NCBI GenBank assembly: GCA_016720595.1
Contig: JADKKI010000032.1
Location: 62,001-126,000, forward strand
DNA: 64,000 bases
Direction: 5' to 3'
From: Myxococcales bacterium
GTDB lineage: Bacteria; Myxococcota_A; Polyangia; Haliangiales; Haliangiaceae
Positions 42,794-52,500 of this stretch are shown here, piece by piece; position 1 is the first letter of the stretch, and the number at the start of each line of letters is the position of its first letter. The notes under the pieces were generated by a model. It made no database searches. It had not been told where the DNA came from and worked only from the letters and a program-made list of their open reading frames with translations. The position numbers were made by a program, and so were the translations under genes.

Positions 42794-43396
42794 CTAGAGC
42801 GGCTGACCGAGGACCCGGAGGGCATCGGAGATGGCGAGCTGGACCTGCTTGCTGGTCTCGATGTTGTAGCGAGCGCGTAAAGGTGTGATCGCCTGCGTGT
42901 TTCCGAGGTCCCGCAGGGCGCGGGCGACCGAGGCCCGGATGTCCCGGCTCGGGTGCTGGAGCTGGAGGATCAGCGTGCTCGCATCGCCAGGAACCCGGAG
43001 GGCCCCGAGCGACTCGATGGCGGCGCGGAGGACCAGCAGGTCCCCACCGGAGCGGGAGTCGCGATAGCGCGGAGCGATCGCGATCTGGACCAGGGTGGTG
43101 TGGGCCGGATCCGGGTCGGTGCATGGCGTGGTGGCGCAGTAGTGAATCAGCGCGCGCACCGCGCGGATCTGGACGCCGCGATCCATGGGCCCCGTGGGAT
43201 TCGCGATCTGCTGCAGGCTCGCGAGCGCCTCGGCAGGGCTGTTGTTGAACGCGGTGTTGATCTGCTGGCTCGACGGCAGCGAATCGATCGGCGTCAGCGT
43301 GTCGATCACCGGCTGGGTGAGCTGGAACGTGGTGTCGCCGTGCGCCGGGAGAGCGAGCGCGAACGCGACGAACGCGAGCGTGCTGAACCGCTTCAT
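42794..43396 (-). CDS. Exported HEAT-repeat protein
   Basis: A 200-residue protein with a signal peptide (MKRFSTLAFVAFALALPAHG) and HEAT-like helical repeats (LVLRAAIESLGALRVPGDASTLI; HPSRDIRASVARALRDLGN). No enzymatic motif. Predicted periplasmic scaffold. Its ATG overlaps the stop of the metzincin-like lipoprotein gene by four bases; 151 bases separate its stop from the kinase gene start, so the kinase may have its own promoter. Confidence 0.65.
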   Translation of the reverse strand: MKRFSTLAFVAFALALPAHGDTTFQLTQPVIDTLTPIDSLPSSQQINTAFNNSPAEALASLQQIANPTGPMDRGVQIRAVRALIHYCATTPCTDPDPAHTTLVQIAIAPRYRDSRSGGDLLVLRAAIESLGALRVPGDASTLILQLQHPSRDIRASVARALRDLGNTQAITPLRARYNIETSKQVQLAISDALRVLGQPL

Positions 43397-44940
43397 CGCA
43401 GCACCGCGCTGCGCGTGAGGATCTCGCGCTGACCGGCGGACAGCTCGATGCCGCCGATCTCCGAAAAGAACATCAGGTTCGCGCTCGCCTCGTCGCTGTC
43501 GCTGATCGGATCGCGCCACGACGGGTGCTGTGCGACCTCGAGCTCGACGTTGTGATAGAGGCCCATGTAGCGCGCGAGCTCGTGCGCGGTGAGCCGCGCG
43601 AGCTGCGTCCACGAGCGGTAGCACAGCGTATCGACGCCGATCACGATGCCGGACTGGCGGGTGCCCTTGACGCCGGCTGGCCCGGGATTGGGGCCGAACG
43701 CCTGGAGGCCCACTGGCGACAGCGTGCGCACGAAGAACACGTCGATCCCGGTGTCGTGCTCGCCGAGCGCGAGCAACGAGCCCGCATTCTCGACGGCGAG
43801 CCCATCGAGATCCGCGTGGTCGGTGATGTTCGTGAACGTGATGGTGCCGAGACCGATGCCGCCGCCGGCGAAGATCGTACGGATTGCACCGAGGAACTCG
43901 GTCTGGAAGAACGAGGCGGTGCTCGCCGATGCGGCATCGAGCTTGGCGCCGCCGAACGCTTGCTCGCACGGATGGTCCTCGAGATCGAGGAAGTGGAAGT
44001 GCAGGTCGAGGAACACCGCGGCGTCCATCTTGACGACGGCGGTGACGCGCGGGATCGCAGAGCCGGCGGTGCCGTTCGCGCGAAACGAGGACACCCCCAC
44101 GCGATACGCACCCGGCTCGAGTGGCAATCCTGGGCTCGATGGCAGCTGGAGCACCGACTGTCCGTAGTCCGGGAGGTGACGCAGGAGTTGCGCGTAGTAC
44201 TGATCGGCGGCGATCAGCCCGTCGCAGAGTGGGCTGACACCGGACTCGCAGGGCTTGGTGTAGATCACGGAGCCTGCCGGCGAGGTGACCGAGCGAGCGC
44301 CCACCCGCTGCGCTTGATCGTCGACCTGGAACACCACGGTCGCCGAGCGTGCCGCATCGGGGACCGGCACGAGGATGGTCTCCGAGGTCGGGCTGGTCAC
44401 CGGGATCGTCCACACCACCGAGCCGCGCGGCGGGAGGCAGCCATCGAAGATCGCGCCCTCGGACTCGACGCGAGGGATCCCCATGCATGCCGTGCCGGAG
44501 CCGCAGTCCCGGGTGTCGGCGCACAGATCGACGCACCGCCCGAGGGCGCAGGTGCCGTTGCGACACTCGGCGTCCTTGTCACACGGTGAACCTGCAGGCC
44601 GCGACGCGTTCTGCGCCGTGCAGCTCGCGAGGAGGCGCCCGGCGTCGTCGGTGGCGGTGCCATCGATCTGGCAGGACAGCCCGGGCGCGCAGGTCACCTC
44701 GCTCTTGCACTTGTCGCCGGCCTGGCCGCTGGCGAGCTGGCAGTAACCATCATCGTCGCAGGCGTAGCCATCGCCGCACTCGGGGGCGCGCTGACACTTC
44801 GACGTGCAGGTGCCCGCGATGCACTGGAGGGAGCTGCTGCAGTCACCGTTGCCGCCGCACGTGGCTCCGATGCCGCCATCGCCACCGGGACATCCGGCGG
44901 CCACAACCAGCATGAAAACGGAGAGTGAGCGCGACCACAT
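43393..44940 (-). CDS. Cysteine-rich lipoprotein with degenerate metzincin-like zinc site
   Basis: A 515-residue lipoprotein: lipobox VAAGC; Cys-rich repeats about 25-165; a beta-rich middle; and near the C-terminus LTAHELARYMGLYHN with a downstream Met-turn-like NLMFF. The metzincin pattern HExxHxxGxxH is met except that the second His is Arg457 (HELAR). The codon is CGC, one transition from the His codon CAC. It may be a dead protease or a single-base error. A family for the whole protein is not recognised. First gene of the downstream group. Confidence 0.7.
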   Translation of the reverse strand: MWSRSLSVFMLVVAAGCPGGDGGIGATCGGNGDCSSSLQCIAGTCTSKCQRAPECGDGYACDDDGYCQLASGQAGDKCKSEVTCAPGLSCQIDGTATDDAGRLLASCTAQNASRPAGSPCDKDAECRNGTCALGRCVDLCADTRDCGSGTACMGIPRVESEGAIFDGCLPPRGSVVWTIPVTSPTSETILVPVPDAARSATVVFQVDDQAQRVGARSVTSPAGSVIYTKPCESGVSPLCDGLIAADQYYAQLLRHLPDYGQSVLQLPSSPGLPLEPGAYRVGVSSFRANGTAGSAIPRVTAVVKMDAAVFLDLHFHFLDLEDHPCEQAFGGAKLDAASASTASFFQTEFLGAIRTIFAGGGIGLGTITFTNITDHADLDGLAVENAGSLLALGEHDTGIDVFFVRTLSPVGLQAFGPNPGPAGVKGTRQSGIVIGVDTLCYRSWTQLARLTAHELARYMGLYHNVELEVAQHPSWRDPISDSDEASANLMFFSEIGGIELSAGQREILTRSAVLR

Positions 44941-44963
44941 CGGAAACCGTTGCGTCCTGAGTA

Positions 44964-44969
44964 TATAAT
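44964..44969 (+). promoter_or_regulatory. Candidate -10 box (TATAAT) before the outer-membrane protein gene
   Basis: A perfect TATAAT ends 24 bases before the ATG at 44994. No clear -35 TTGACA is seen; a GGAAA at the expected distance may suggest an alternative sigma factor. Confidence 0.4.
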
Positions 44970-44993
44970 GCGCCCACTTCGGGGGACCAAACC

Positions 44994-45800
44994 ATGCGGT
45001 TTCGCTTGTCAGAGCTTTGCTTGGGGACTGTCGTCGCGGCGACCGTCGCGACCACCGCGTGGGCCGGCCCCGCGCTCGATGACGGGTCCCAACCCGCCGC
45101 CACCACCACCGATCCGGCGGCCGCCGCCACCGGCGTCACCGACCCGGAGAAGACCGTCGAGTACGGCGTCGCGCTGCGCGTCCGCAGTGTCCACGTCCCG
45201 AAGAGCATCGTCGAGCTGTTCGTCGATCGCGCCGCGGGCGGGGCGAGCAACGTCGGCATCGGCCTCGATCTGATCCGCCGCCGCGGCACCGTCGAGCTCC
45301 AGCTCGGCTTCGAGTTCGAGCACCTCACCCCCACCGAGGGCGTGTGGATCAACAAGGGCGACAACGTCGCCGCGGGCGCCGAGGCCGACTACCTGCTCGA
45401 TCCCTCGCACGCACCGGGCGGGTCCAAGCTCGGCTGGTTCACCCTCGAGTTCACGTTCCTGAACCACGCGGTGATCAACAAGTACGTCTCGGTCCGCTAC
45501 GGCGGTGGTGCCGGCCTCGGCATCATCACGGGCGATCTCTACCGCTACGACATCATCTGTCAGGGCGGCGCGACCAACAACAACCCCGAGCCGGGCTGCG
45601 TTCCGCCGCGGTTCAACGGTCAGGGCGCGTACAGCCAGGGCTCGCAGACCGAGGTCAAGTACGACCTCCCGCCGGTGTTCCCGGTGATCAACGCGATCAT
45701 CGGCGTGCAATTCCGGCCGATCGACAAGATGGTGATCAACCTCGAGGGTGGCATCCGCACCCTGCCGTTCTTCGGCACGTCGGTCGGGTACTTCTTCGCC
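44994..45800 (+). CDS. Outer-membrane beta-barrel-like protein, 3' end lost in G-tract
   Basis: About 269 residues up to the G tract: a signal peptide (VVAATVATTAWAG), then a series of alternating strands with terminal aromatics (LQLGFEFEHL; WFTLEFTFL; YVSVRYGGGAGLGIITG; VINLEGGIRTLPFFGTSVGYFF). The final SVGYFF fits the last barrel strand, so the stop was probably a few codons on. The open frame runs much further only because the G tract removes stops and then reads antisense to selB. Function unknown. Confidence 0.75.
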
Positions 45801-45981
<181 letters not shown>

Positions 45982-45991
45982 GGGCTCGGCC

Positions 45992-47887
45992 TCAGCGCTT
46001 GCGCCGCAGGTCACCGACGCGCAGCGTGACCTTCTCCGCATCGAAGTACTCGGCCAGCGGGATCGTGAACTTCCGGCTCGCGCCGGTCAGGTCCTTCCAC
46101 TGCTGTGCATCGATCGTCTGGTGCGCTTCGAGGAACGCGAGCAGGCGCGCGCGCAGATCGGCCATCACCGCGCCGTGCACCACGAGGTCGGGCTTGACGC
46201 GCGTCACCAGCTTCGCCGCGATGAGCTTGGCGAGCGCGGCGTCGACCTGGGGGCCTGTGGCGCCGAGCGCTGTCGGCAGGTCCTTGGGGCGCGGGGGCTC
46301 GAGGCGCGCGGCCTCGAGGGTGGCGAGCAGCTTGGTCTCGAGCGGCGAGAGCGGGGCGGGGCGCGCGGCGGCCTTGCGCACGCGATCGGCATCGCTGACG
46401 AGGGCGCCGCGGACCTGGAGCCGCGCGAGGATCGCATCGTAGGCGCGCGCGGGGAGCGCGGCGGGGAGCTGCGTGCGGAGCTCCTCGCGGAGCACGCCGT
46501 CCGGATCGGCGGCGATGCGTGCGTTGATCCGCGCCTCCAGCGTCGCGACGGCCTCGGCGTGCAGGTAGTGCGTGTGCTCGCCGTCGCCGGTGACCAGCAG
46601 CTCGCCGCTGGCGACCAGGGTCTCGAGCGGTGCGGCGAGGGCCTCGGCCGGCGCGCCGGTCAGCCGCACGAGATCGCCGATCGTCACGCCAGCGAACGAG
46701 GCTGCGAGCACGTGGAGCGCGACCTTCTGATCCTGGCGCGCGGCTGCGAGCCTGCCCACCACCTCGGCGTGCTCGGTGCCGCGCCGCGCCTTCGGGGCGA
46801 GCACGCGGATCACGGTGCCGCCGCCGATCGTGGAGCCGTGGGTCGCTGTCGTCACGAAGCCGCGGACGATGAACCGATCGCCGGGGAGCGCGCCGAGCGG
46901 GGTCTCGGCGTCCACGCGGAGCTGCGCGAGCCCGTGTGCGCCCGGGGCGAGCTCGGTGGCGCCGACCAGCACGAGCGTGGCGAGCACCTGCGTGGTGGCG
47001 TGGTGGATCAGGACCTTGGTGCGCGGCCCGAGCGGCGCGGGCGCGCTCGCGAGGTGGCGGAGCTCGACATCGAGGATGTGCGAGGGTGCGACCAGCTCGG
47101 GGTGGACCACGATGTCGCCACGGGAGAGATCCTCGACGGCGAGCCCGCCCAGGTTGATCGCGGCCCGGTGCCCCGCGACGGCGCGCTCGACGACCTGTTG
47201 GTGCACCTCGATGCCGCGCACGCGGGCGCTGACGCCGCTCGGGAGCACGCGCAGCTCGTCGCCGATCGCCACCTCGCCGCCGAGCACGGTGCCGGTGACG
47301 ATCGTGCCGATGCCCTTCACGGTGAACACGCGATCCACGGGCAGCCGGAACACGCCGGTCGTCGCGCGGGGCGGGAGTTCATCGATGATGGTGGCGAGGG
47401 TGCGCCGGAGGTCGTCGAGGCCGGCCTCGGTCTTGGTCGAGACCGGGACGATCGGGGCGTCGGCGAGGAACGTGCCGGCGACCACGGCGCGGACCTCCTC
47501 GGTGACCAGGGCGAGCCACTCGTCATCCACGAGATCGCGCTTGGTCAGGGCGATGAGGCCACGGCGCACGCCGAGCAGCTCGCAGATCTCGAGGTGCTCG
47601 CGGGTCTGCGGCATCACGCCCTCATCGGCGGCGATCACGAGGCACACCAGATCGAGGCCGGTGGCGCCCGCGACCATCGACTTCACGAACCGCTCGTGGC
47701 CCGGGACGTCGATCACCGCGATCCTGCGGTCCCCGAGATCGAGCCGCGCGAAGCCGAGCTCGGTGGTGATGCCGCGCGCCTTCTCGACGGGCAGCCGGTC
47801 CGTGTCGATCCCCGTCAACGCGCGGACGAGCGAGGTCTTGCCGTGATCGATGTGGCCCGCGGTGCCGAGGACGATCGGGTGAGACAC
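45992..47887 (-). CDS. selB: Selenocysteine-specific translation elongation factor SelB
   Basis: Delivers Sec-tRNA to UGA codons marked by a SECIS element. The 631-residue protein has an EF-Tu-like G domain (GTAGHIDHGKTSLV; KARGITTELGFA; DVPGHERFVKSM; LTKRDLVDD), two beta-barrels, and the extended C-terminal winged-helix domains (about 380-631) that bind SECIS RNA. Its presence implies the organism makes selenoproteins. selA, selD and tRNA-Sec are not in the window. Start ATG 47887, four bases before the ligase gene stop. Confidence 0.95.
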   Translation of the reverse strand: MSHPIVLGTAGHIDHGKTSLVRALTGIDTDRLPVEKARGITTELGFARLDLGDRRIAVIDVPGHERFVKSMVAGATGLDLVCLVIAADEGVMPQTREHLEICELLGVRRGLIALTKRDLVDDEWLALVTEEVRAVVAGTFLADAPIVPVSTKTEAGLDDLRRTLATIIDELPPRATTGVFRLPVDRVFTVKGIGTIVTGTVLGGEVAIGDELRVLPSGVSARVRGIEVHQQVVERAVAGHRAAINLGGLAVEDLSRGDIVVHPELVAPSHILDVELRHLASAPAPLGPRTKVLIHHATTQVLATLVLVGATELAPGAHGLAQLRVDAETPLGALPGDRFIVRGFVTTATHGSTIGGGTVIRVLAPKARRGTEHAEVVGRLAAARQDQKVALHVLAASFAGVTIGDLVRLTGAPAEALAAPLETLVASGELLVTGDGEHTHYLHAEAVATLEARINARIAADPDGVLREELRTQLPAALPARAYDAILARLQVRGALVSDADRVRKAAARPAPLSPLETKLLATLEAARLEPPRPKDLPTALGATGPQVDAALAKLIAAKLVTRVKPDLVVHGAVMADLRARLLAFLEAHQTIDAQQWKDLTGASRKFTIPLAEYFDAEKVTLRVGDLRRKR

Positions 47888-47891
47888 GGTG

Positions 47892-49568
47892 CTACCGGAT
47901 CTCGCGGAGCTCGCGCTTCAGGACCTTGCCGGTCGGGTTGCGCGGCAGCTCCGGCAGGAACGTCACCTTGCGCGGACGCTTGAAGTCCGCGAGGTGTGTG
48001 CGGCAGTACTCGATCACCTCGGGCGCGGTGATCGACGTGCCCTCGCGGATCACGATGAACGCGGCGAGCGTCTCGCCCCACTCTGGATCGGGGAGGCCGA
48101 TCACGGCGGCCTCGAGGATCGCGGGGTGCGTGTGGAGGTGATCCTCGATCTCGCGCGGATAGATGTTCACGCCGCCGGAGATCACCATGTCGTGCTTGCG
48201 AGACTCGAGGTAGTAGAAGCCGTCCGGATCCTGGCGGCCCATGTCTCCGACGGAGAAGAAGCCCTCGCGCTGCGATGACTTCGTGGCCTCGTCGTTCTTG
48301 TGATAGCCGGAGATCAACGTGGAGTTGCGCGCGAACAGCTCGCCGACCTCGCCGGGGCGGACCACGTTGCCCGCGTCGTCGAGGAGGCGGATGTCGTTGC
48401 CGCGCAGCGCCTTCCCGATCGTGCCGGGGCGAGAGACGTGATCATCGGGGCCCGCGAGGGTGACGAGGCCGGTCTCGGTGGCGCCGTAGAAGTTCCACAG
48501 CTTGGGGCCGAAGTGCTCCATGAACCGGCGCGCCGCATCGGTCGAGAGCGGCGCGGCGGCGGACATCACCCAGCGCAGGCTCGACGCATCGTACTTGTGG
48601 AGCGTCTCCTTCGGCAGGTTCGCGATCCGGACGATCATCGTCGGGACCATCAGCGTGGAGGTGATGCGCTCGCGCTGGATGATGTCGAGGGCGGCCTCGG
48701 GCTCGAAGTGGTTCATCAGCACGATCGTGCCGCCGAGCGACATCGTGATCGCCACGAACGCGGGCGCGGCCGAGTGATAGAGCGGGCACACCACGAGGTG
48801 CCGATCCTCGGCGGTCATCCCGACCTGGAGGATCATGTCCGCGACGGACTCGAAGCCGGTCTTCTTCCACGAGCGGTTCGCGCCCTTCGGCTTGCCGGTG
48901 GTGCCCGACGTGTAGACGATCACGCCACCGCCATCGCCGCCGCGGGTCTGCTCGCGGGATGGGACCTCGGGCGAGGACGAGGCGAGCGCGCGGTCCCAGT
49001 CCGTGGCATCTCCCTCGGAGATCCCCTCGCCTCCGACCACGAGCATCGGGCCACCCTTGCCGCCGGCCTGGGCGCGGCCCTCGCGCATGGTGTCGAGGAA
49101 CGAGCCGTGGACCAGCGTGGCTTTCGGCTCCGCGTTGGTCAGGATGTACGCGATCTCGGCCGGCTTGCTGCGATAGCCGATCTGCACCGCGGTGCCGCCG
49201 ATCCGCGCGAGCGCCTGCTGCGCGATCAGGTACTCGATCCCGTTCGGCAGCATCAGCGCGACGCGGCCGGCGCCTCCAGCGACCCCGCGCGCGACGAGCG
49301 CACCGGCGAGGCGATTGATCGTGGCATCGAGCTCGCCCCAGGTCAGGCGGCGCACGCCGTGCTCGCCGTACTCGACGATCGCCTCCTTGTCCGGGTGCGC
49401 GGCGGCGAAGAACATCAGCGCGAGGTGCGGGCCGACCGGAGTCCGGCGCGCACCCTTCACGAACTCGGCGAGCTGCGAGGGGCGGATCGGTCGCGCGACC
49501 TTGCTCGCGCGGATCACCTTGCCGAAGAACCGCGCACGCTCCACACGACGACGAAGTCGATCCAGCAC
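47892..49568 (-). CDS. AMP-dependent acyl-CoA synthetase/ligase
   Basis: A 558-residue ANL-superfamily enzyme that adenylates a carboxylate and joins it to CoA. Seen: VYTSGTTGKPKGANRSW (P-loop), YGATETG, GDMGRQDPDGFYYLESRKHD, SGGVNIYPREIEDHL and the catalytic Lys in PRNPTGKVLKREL. Substrate is probably a fatty or aromatic acid, undetermined. Start taken as GTG 49568; ATG alternatives would lie in the TPR gene. It precedes selB, an unusual neighbour. Confidence 0.9.
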   Translation of the reverse strand: MLDRLRRRVERARFFGKVIRASKVARPIRPSQLAEFVKGARRTPVGPHLALMFFAAAHPDKEAIVEYGEHGVRRLTWGELDATINRLAGALVARGVAGGAGRVALMLPNGIEYLIAQQALARIGGTAVQIGYRSKPAEIAYILTNAEPKATLVHGSFLDTMREGRAQAGGKGGPMLVVGGEGISEGDATDWDRALASSSPEVPSREQTRGGDGGGVIVYTSGTTGKPKGANRSWKKTGFESVADMILQVGMTAEDRHLVVCPLYHSAAPAFVAITMSLGGTIVLMNHFEPEAALDIIQRERITSTLMVPTMIVRIANLPKETLHKYDASSLRWVMSAAAPLSTDAARRFMEHFGPKLWNFYGATETGLVTLAGPDDHVSRPGTIGKALRGNDIRLLDDAGNVVRPGEVGELFARNSTLISGYHKNDEATKSSQREGFFSVGDMGRQDPDGFYYLESRKHDMVISGGVNIYPREIEDHLHTHPAILEAAVIGLPDPEWGETLAAFIVIREGTSITAPEVIEYCRTHLADFKRPRKVTFLPELPRNPTGKVLKRELREIR

Positions 49569-49585
49569 GGCCGCAGGATACGCGA

Positions 49586-52500
49586 TTACGGCGCGTCGAG
49601 CGGGGTGGGGCCGACGGTCTTGAGCGTGGTCGCGAGTGCACGCCGCGCCTCTTCGTACTGCGCGACCTTCTTGCTCGCCCCCGGCCTCACGATCCACTTC
49701 TCCCAGGCCGCCTTGGCGGTTGCTTCGTCTCCACGATCGAGAGCGACCCGTCCCAGCTCGTGCATGGCGTTGGAGAGGTACTCCACTTCGGGAGCGCCCT
49801 CCTTGGCCGCCTTCTCCTCTTTGATCCCGAGGCGAACGGCCTGGGCGTATGCCGCCTGGGCCTGGGCCGGCTTGTTGATCGCCTCGTCGGCGTACAGGTT
49901 GCCAAGCCGGAACGCGGCATCACCATTGGGCTTCTTGGCGAGCGAGAACTCGAGCCACCGGATCGCGATCTCCTTCTTCTGACCGAGCTCCTGGTAGGCA
50001 ATTCCGAGGAGGAACGCGACCTCTGCGTCGTCGGCGCGGATCTGCTGCGCGGCGACCAGCGGGATGATCGCCTTCGCATGCTCGCGACGGGTCACGTAGA
50101 TCCGACCGGCCCCGAGCAGCGGGCTGAACATCAGCGGATCGAGCTCGGTGGCGGCCTGGTACGCGCGGAGCGCGTTCTCGAGCATCGCGCCGTCCTTGTT
50201 GCGGTCCATGGCGAGCGCCTCGGCCGCCCGGCCCTGGCCGTCGAGGTACATCGGATCGCGCTCGCGGGCGACCGCCTCGCCGAACTCCTTGCGGGCGTCA
50301 TCGAACCGCTCCTGGGCGAGCAGGCCCTCGCCCTTCAGATAGTGGCCAGCGGCGTGATCCGGATCGGCGGCGACGATCTTGGTGCCTTCCTTGCCGGCGT
50401 CTCCGATCCGCTTCATCCGTACGTAGAACTTGCCGGCGTGCGCGCGGGTCTCGAGGCTCGCGTCGTCGCGGGCCACCAGCTCGTCGTAGAGCTTGGCGGC
50501 CTCGCCATCGCTCTTGGTGCGTTCGTAGGTGATCGCGAGCTCGAGGCCGATCTCGGAGCGGCCCGGCGCGAGATCGCGCGCCTTCTTCAGGCTCTCGATC
50601 GCCTCGGGGAACTTCGCGAGCAGACCGAGCACCCGGCCGTACTGGTACAGCGCATCGGCATCGGTGGGGCGGGCCTCGACCACGCGGCGCAGCCACGGCT
50701 CGGCCTTGGTGGGGTCACCGGACTGGAGGTACGCCACGCCGAGCGTCATCGCGAGCTGCGGATCGGTCATCGCCTTGTCGGCGAGCGCGGACAGCAGCTG
50801 ATCGGCGCGGGCGCGGAGCTCCGCCTCCTTGGCCGGGTTCCTCGCCTCCGAAGCCTTGCGCGCCATGTCCGAGAGCTTGGCGATCGCGGCCATCGTGGGC
50901 GTCAGGTCGAAGTCGCCGGCGAGCTTCGCGGCGGCGGCGTACGCATCGACCGCGGCCTCGTCCTTGCCCTGATCCTCGAGCATGCGGCCGGTGATCAGCT
51001 TGAGCCGCGCCTGATCGATCGGGACGAGCGGCGGTGTGCGTGCGCCGAGGCGCTGCAGCCGCTCGGCTGCGGAGTCCATCTTGCCGAGCTTGAGCTCGAT
51101 CTCGGCGGCGACCAGCTGCGCGCGGACATCGTTCGGGGTCTGCGTCAGCGCCTTGCCGATCTGCTCGTTCGCGATCTCGAACTTGCGATCGCGCAGCTCG
51201 GTCTCGGCGAGCGCCGTGAGGGCCGAGATGTCCTTGGCATCCACCGCGAGCGCCTTGCGGAACCGCTCGCGTGCCGCATCGAGGCGGCGGCCGCGCAGCG
51301 CATCGTCGCCGGCGAGCACCCACGCCGCGACCACGGCGCGCGGATCGGCGGTGGCGATGTCCTTGCGCTGGAGGATCGCGAGGAGATCAGCCTCCTGCTG
51401 CTGGGCCTGTGACTGCGGCAGCGTCGAGGCAACACCGACCTGCGCCGTGACGTTGTCCTTCTGGAGCGCCAGGATCTCGTTGAAGTCGCTGCGCGCGCCT
51501 TCGACATCCGCGAGCGCGAGCTTCGCGCGCGCGCGGCCATCGAGCGCGAGGATCTTCAGCGAGGGCGTCAGGGTCATCGCCTGATCGAACGACTTCGCCG
51601 CCGCTGCTGGATCTCCGCTGAGCGCCTGGGCCCAGCCGAGGTAGAGCGCAAGGGTGCCGTCCTTGGGCGCCTGGCCGAGCATCGCGGTGAGCCTGGGCAC
51701 CGCCTTGTCGGGCGCGGTGGTCAAGGTCGAAAGCGCCTGCGCGCGATCGAGCGCAGGGCCAGTGACGCCTGCGCTCAGCGCATCGTTGATCAGCTTGCGG
51801 CCCGCTGCGAACCGCGCGGCCTGCTGCTTGCCATCGGCGAACGCGCCGGCGAACGAGGCCTCGGCCGCGATCCCGAGCGCCTCGGAGTTGCTGCTGTCGA
51901 GCTCGATGACCTTGCTGGCGGCGCTCATCGCGCGCTGCCAGTGCCCAGCATCCTCGGCGACCAGCGCCTTGCGGGCCGTGAGCATCTGGGTGTCGATCTC
52001 CTCTTCGCGCGCCTTCGCTGCAGCGTGGCGCTGGTAGAGGAAGAACCCGCCACCTCCTGCGATCGCGAGCCCGAGCACCGAGCCGAGGAGGATCTTGCTA
52101 CGCCTCGCCTTCGCGGCGCGCACGCCGGCATCGTCGACCGGGGCCACCCGCGCGCGCTTGGGCTGGAGCTTGCCGCCGACAGGCTTGGGCTCCTCGAGCT
52201 CGAGCGCGCCATCGGTGGCGGCGCCGGCACGCGCGAGGCTCGGCAGCGGTGCCTTCTCGGGCGCCTTCTGCGCGGCGGTGTTGCTCTTGCCGCCGAACCG
52301 GATGACGGCCTTCGCCTCCTCATCGGGAGGACCGGGAGGCGTGACGTTCTGACCGACGCTGGGCTTCGAGAGATCGAGCTGATCGAACGAGGCTCCACTG
52401 CCATCGTCCTGCTCGGCGAGATCGATCGGGGAGTCGTCCTCGCCGAGATCGAGGGCGATCGGCGCCATCCCCATCTCCGGCTTGGAGCGCGCGGGCTGGG

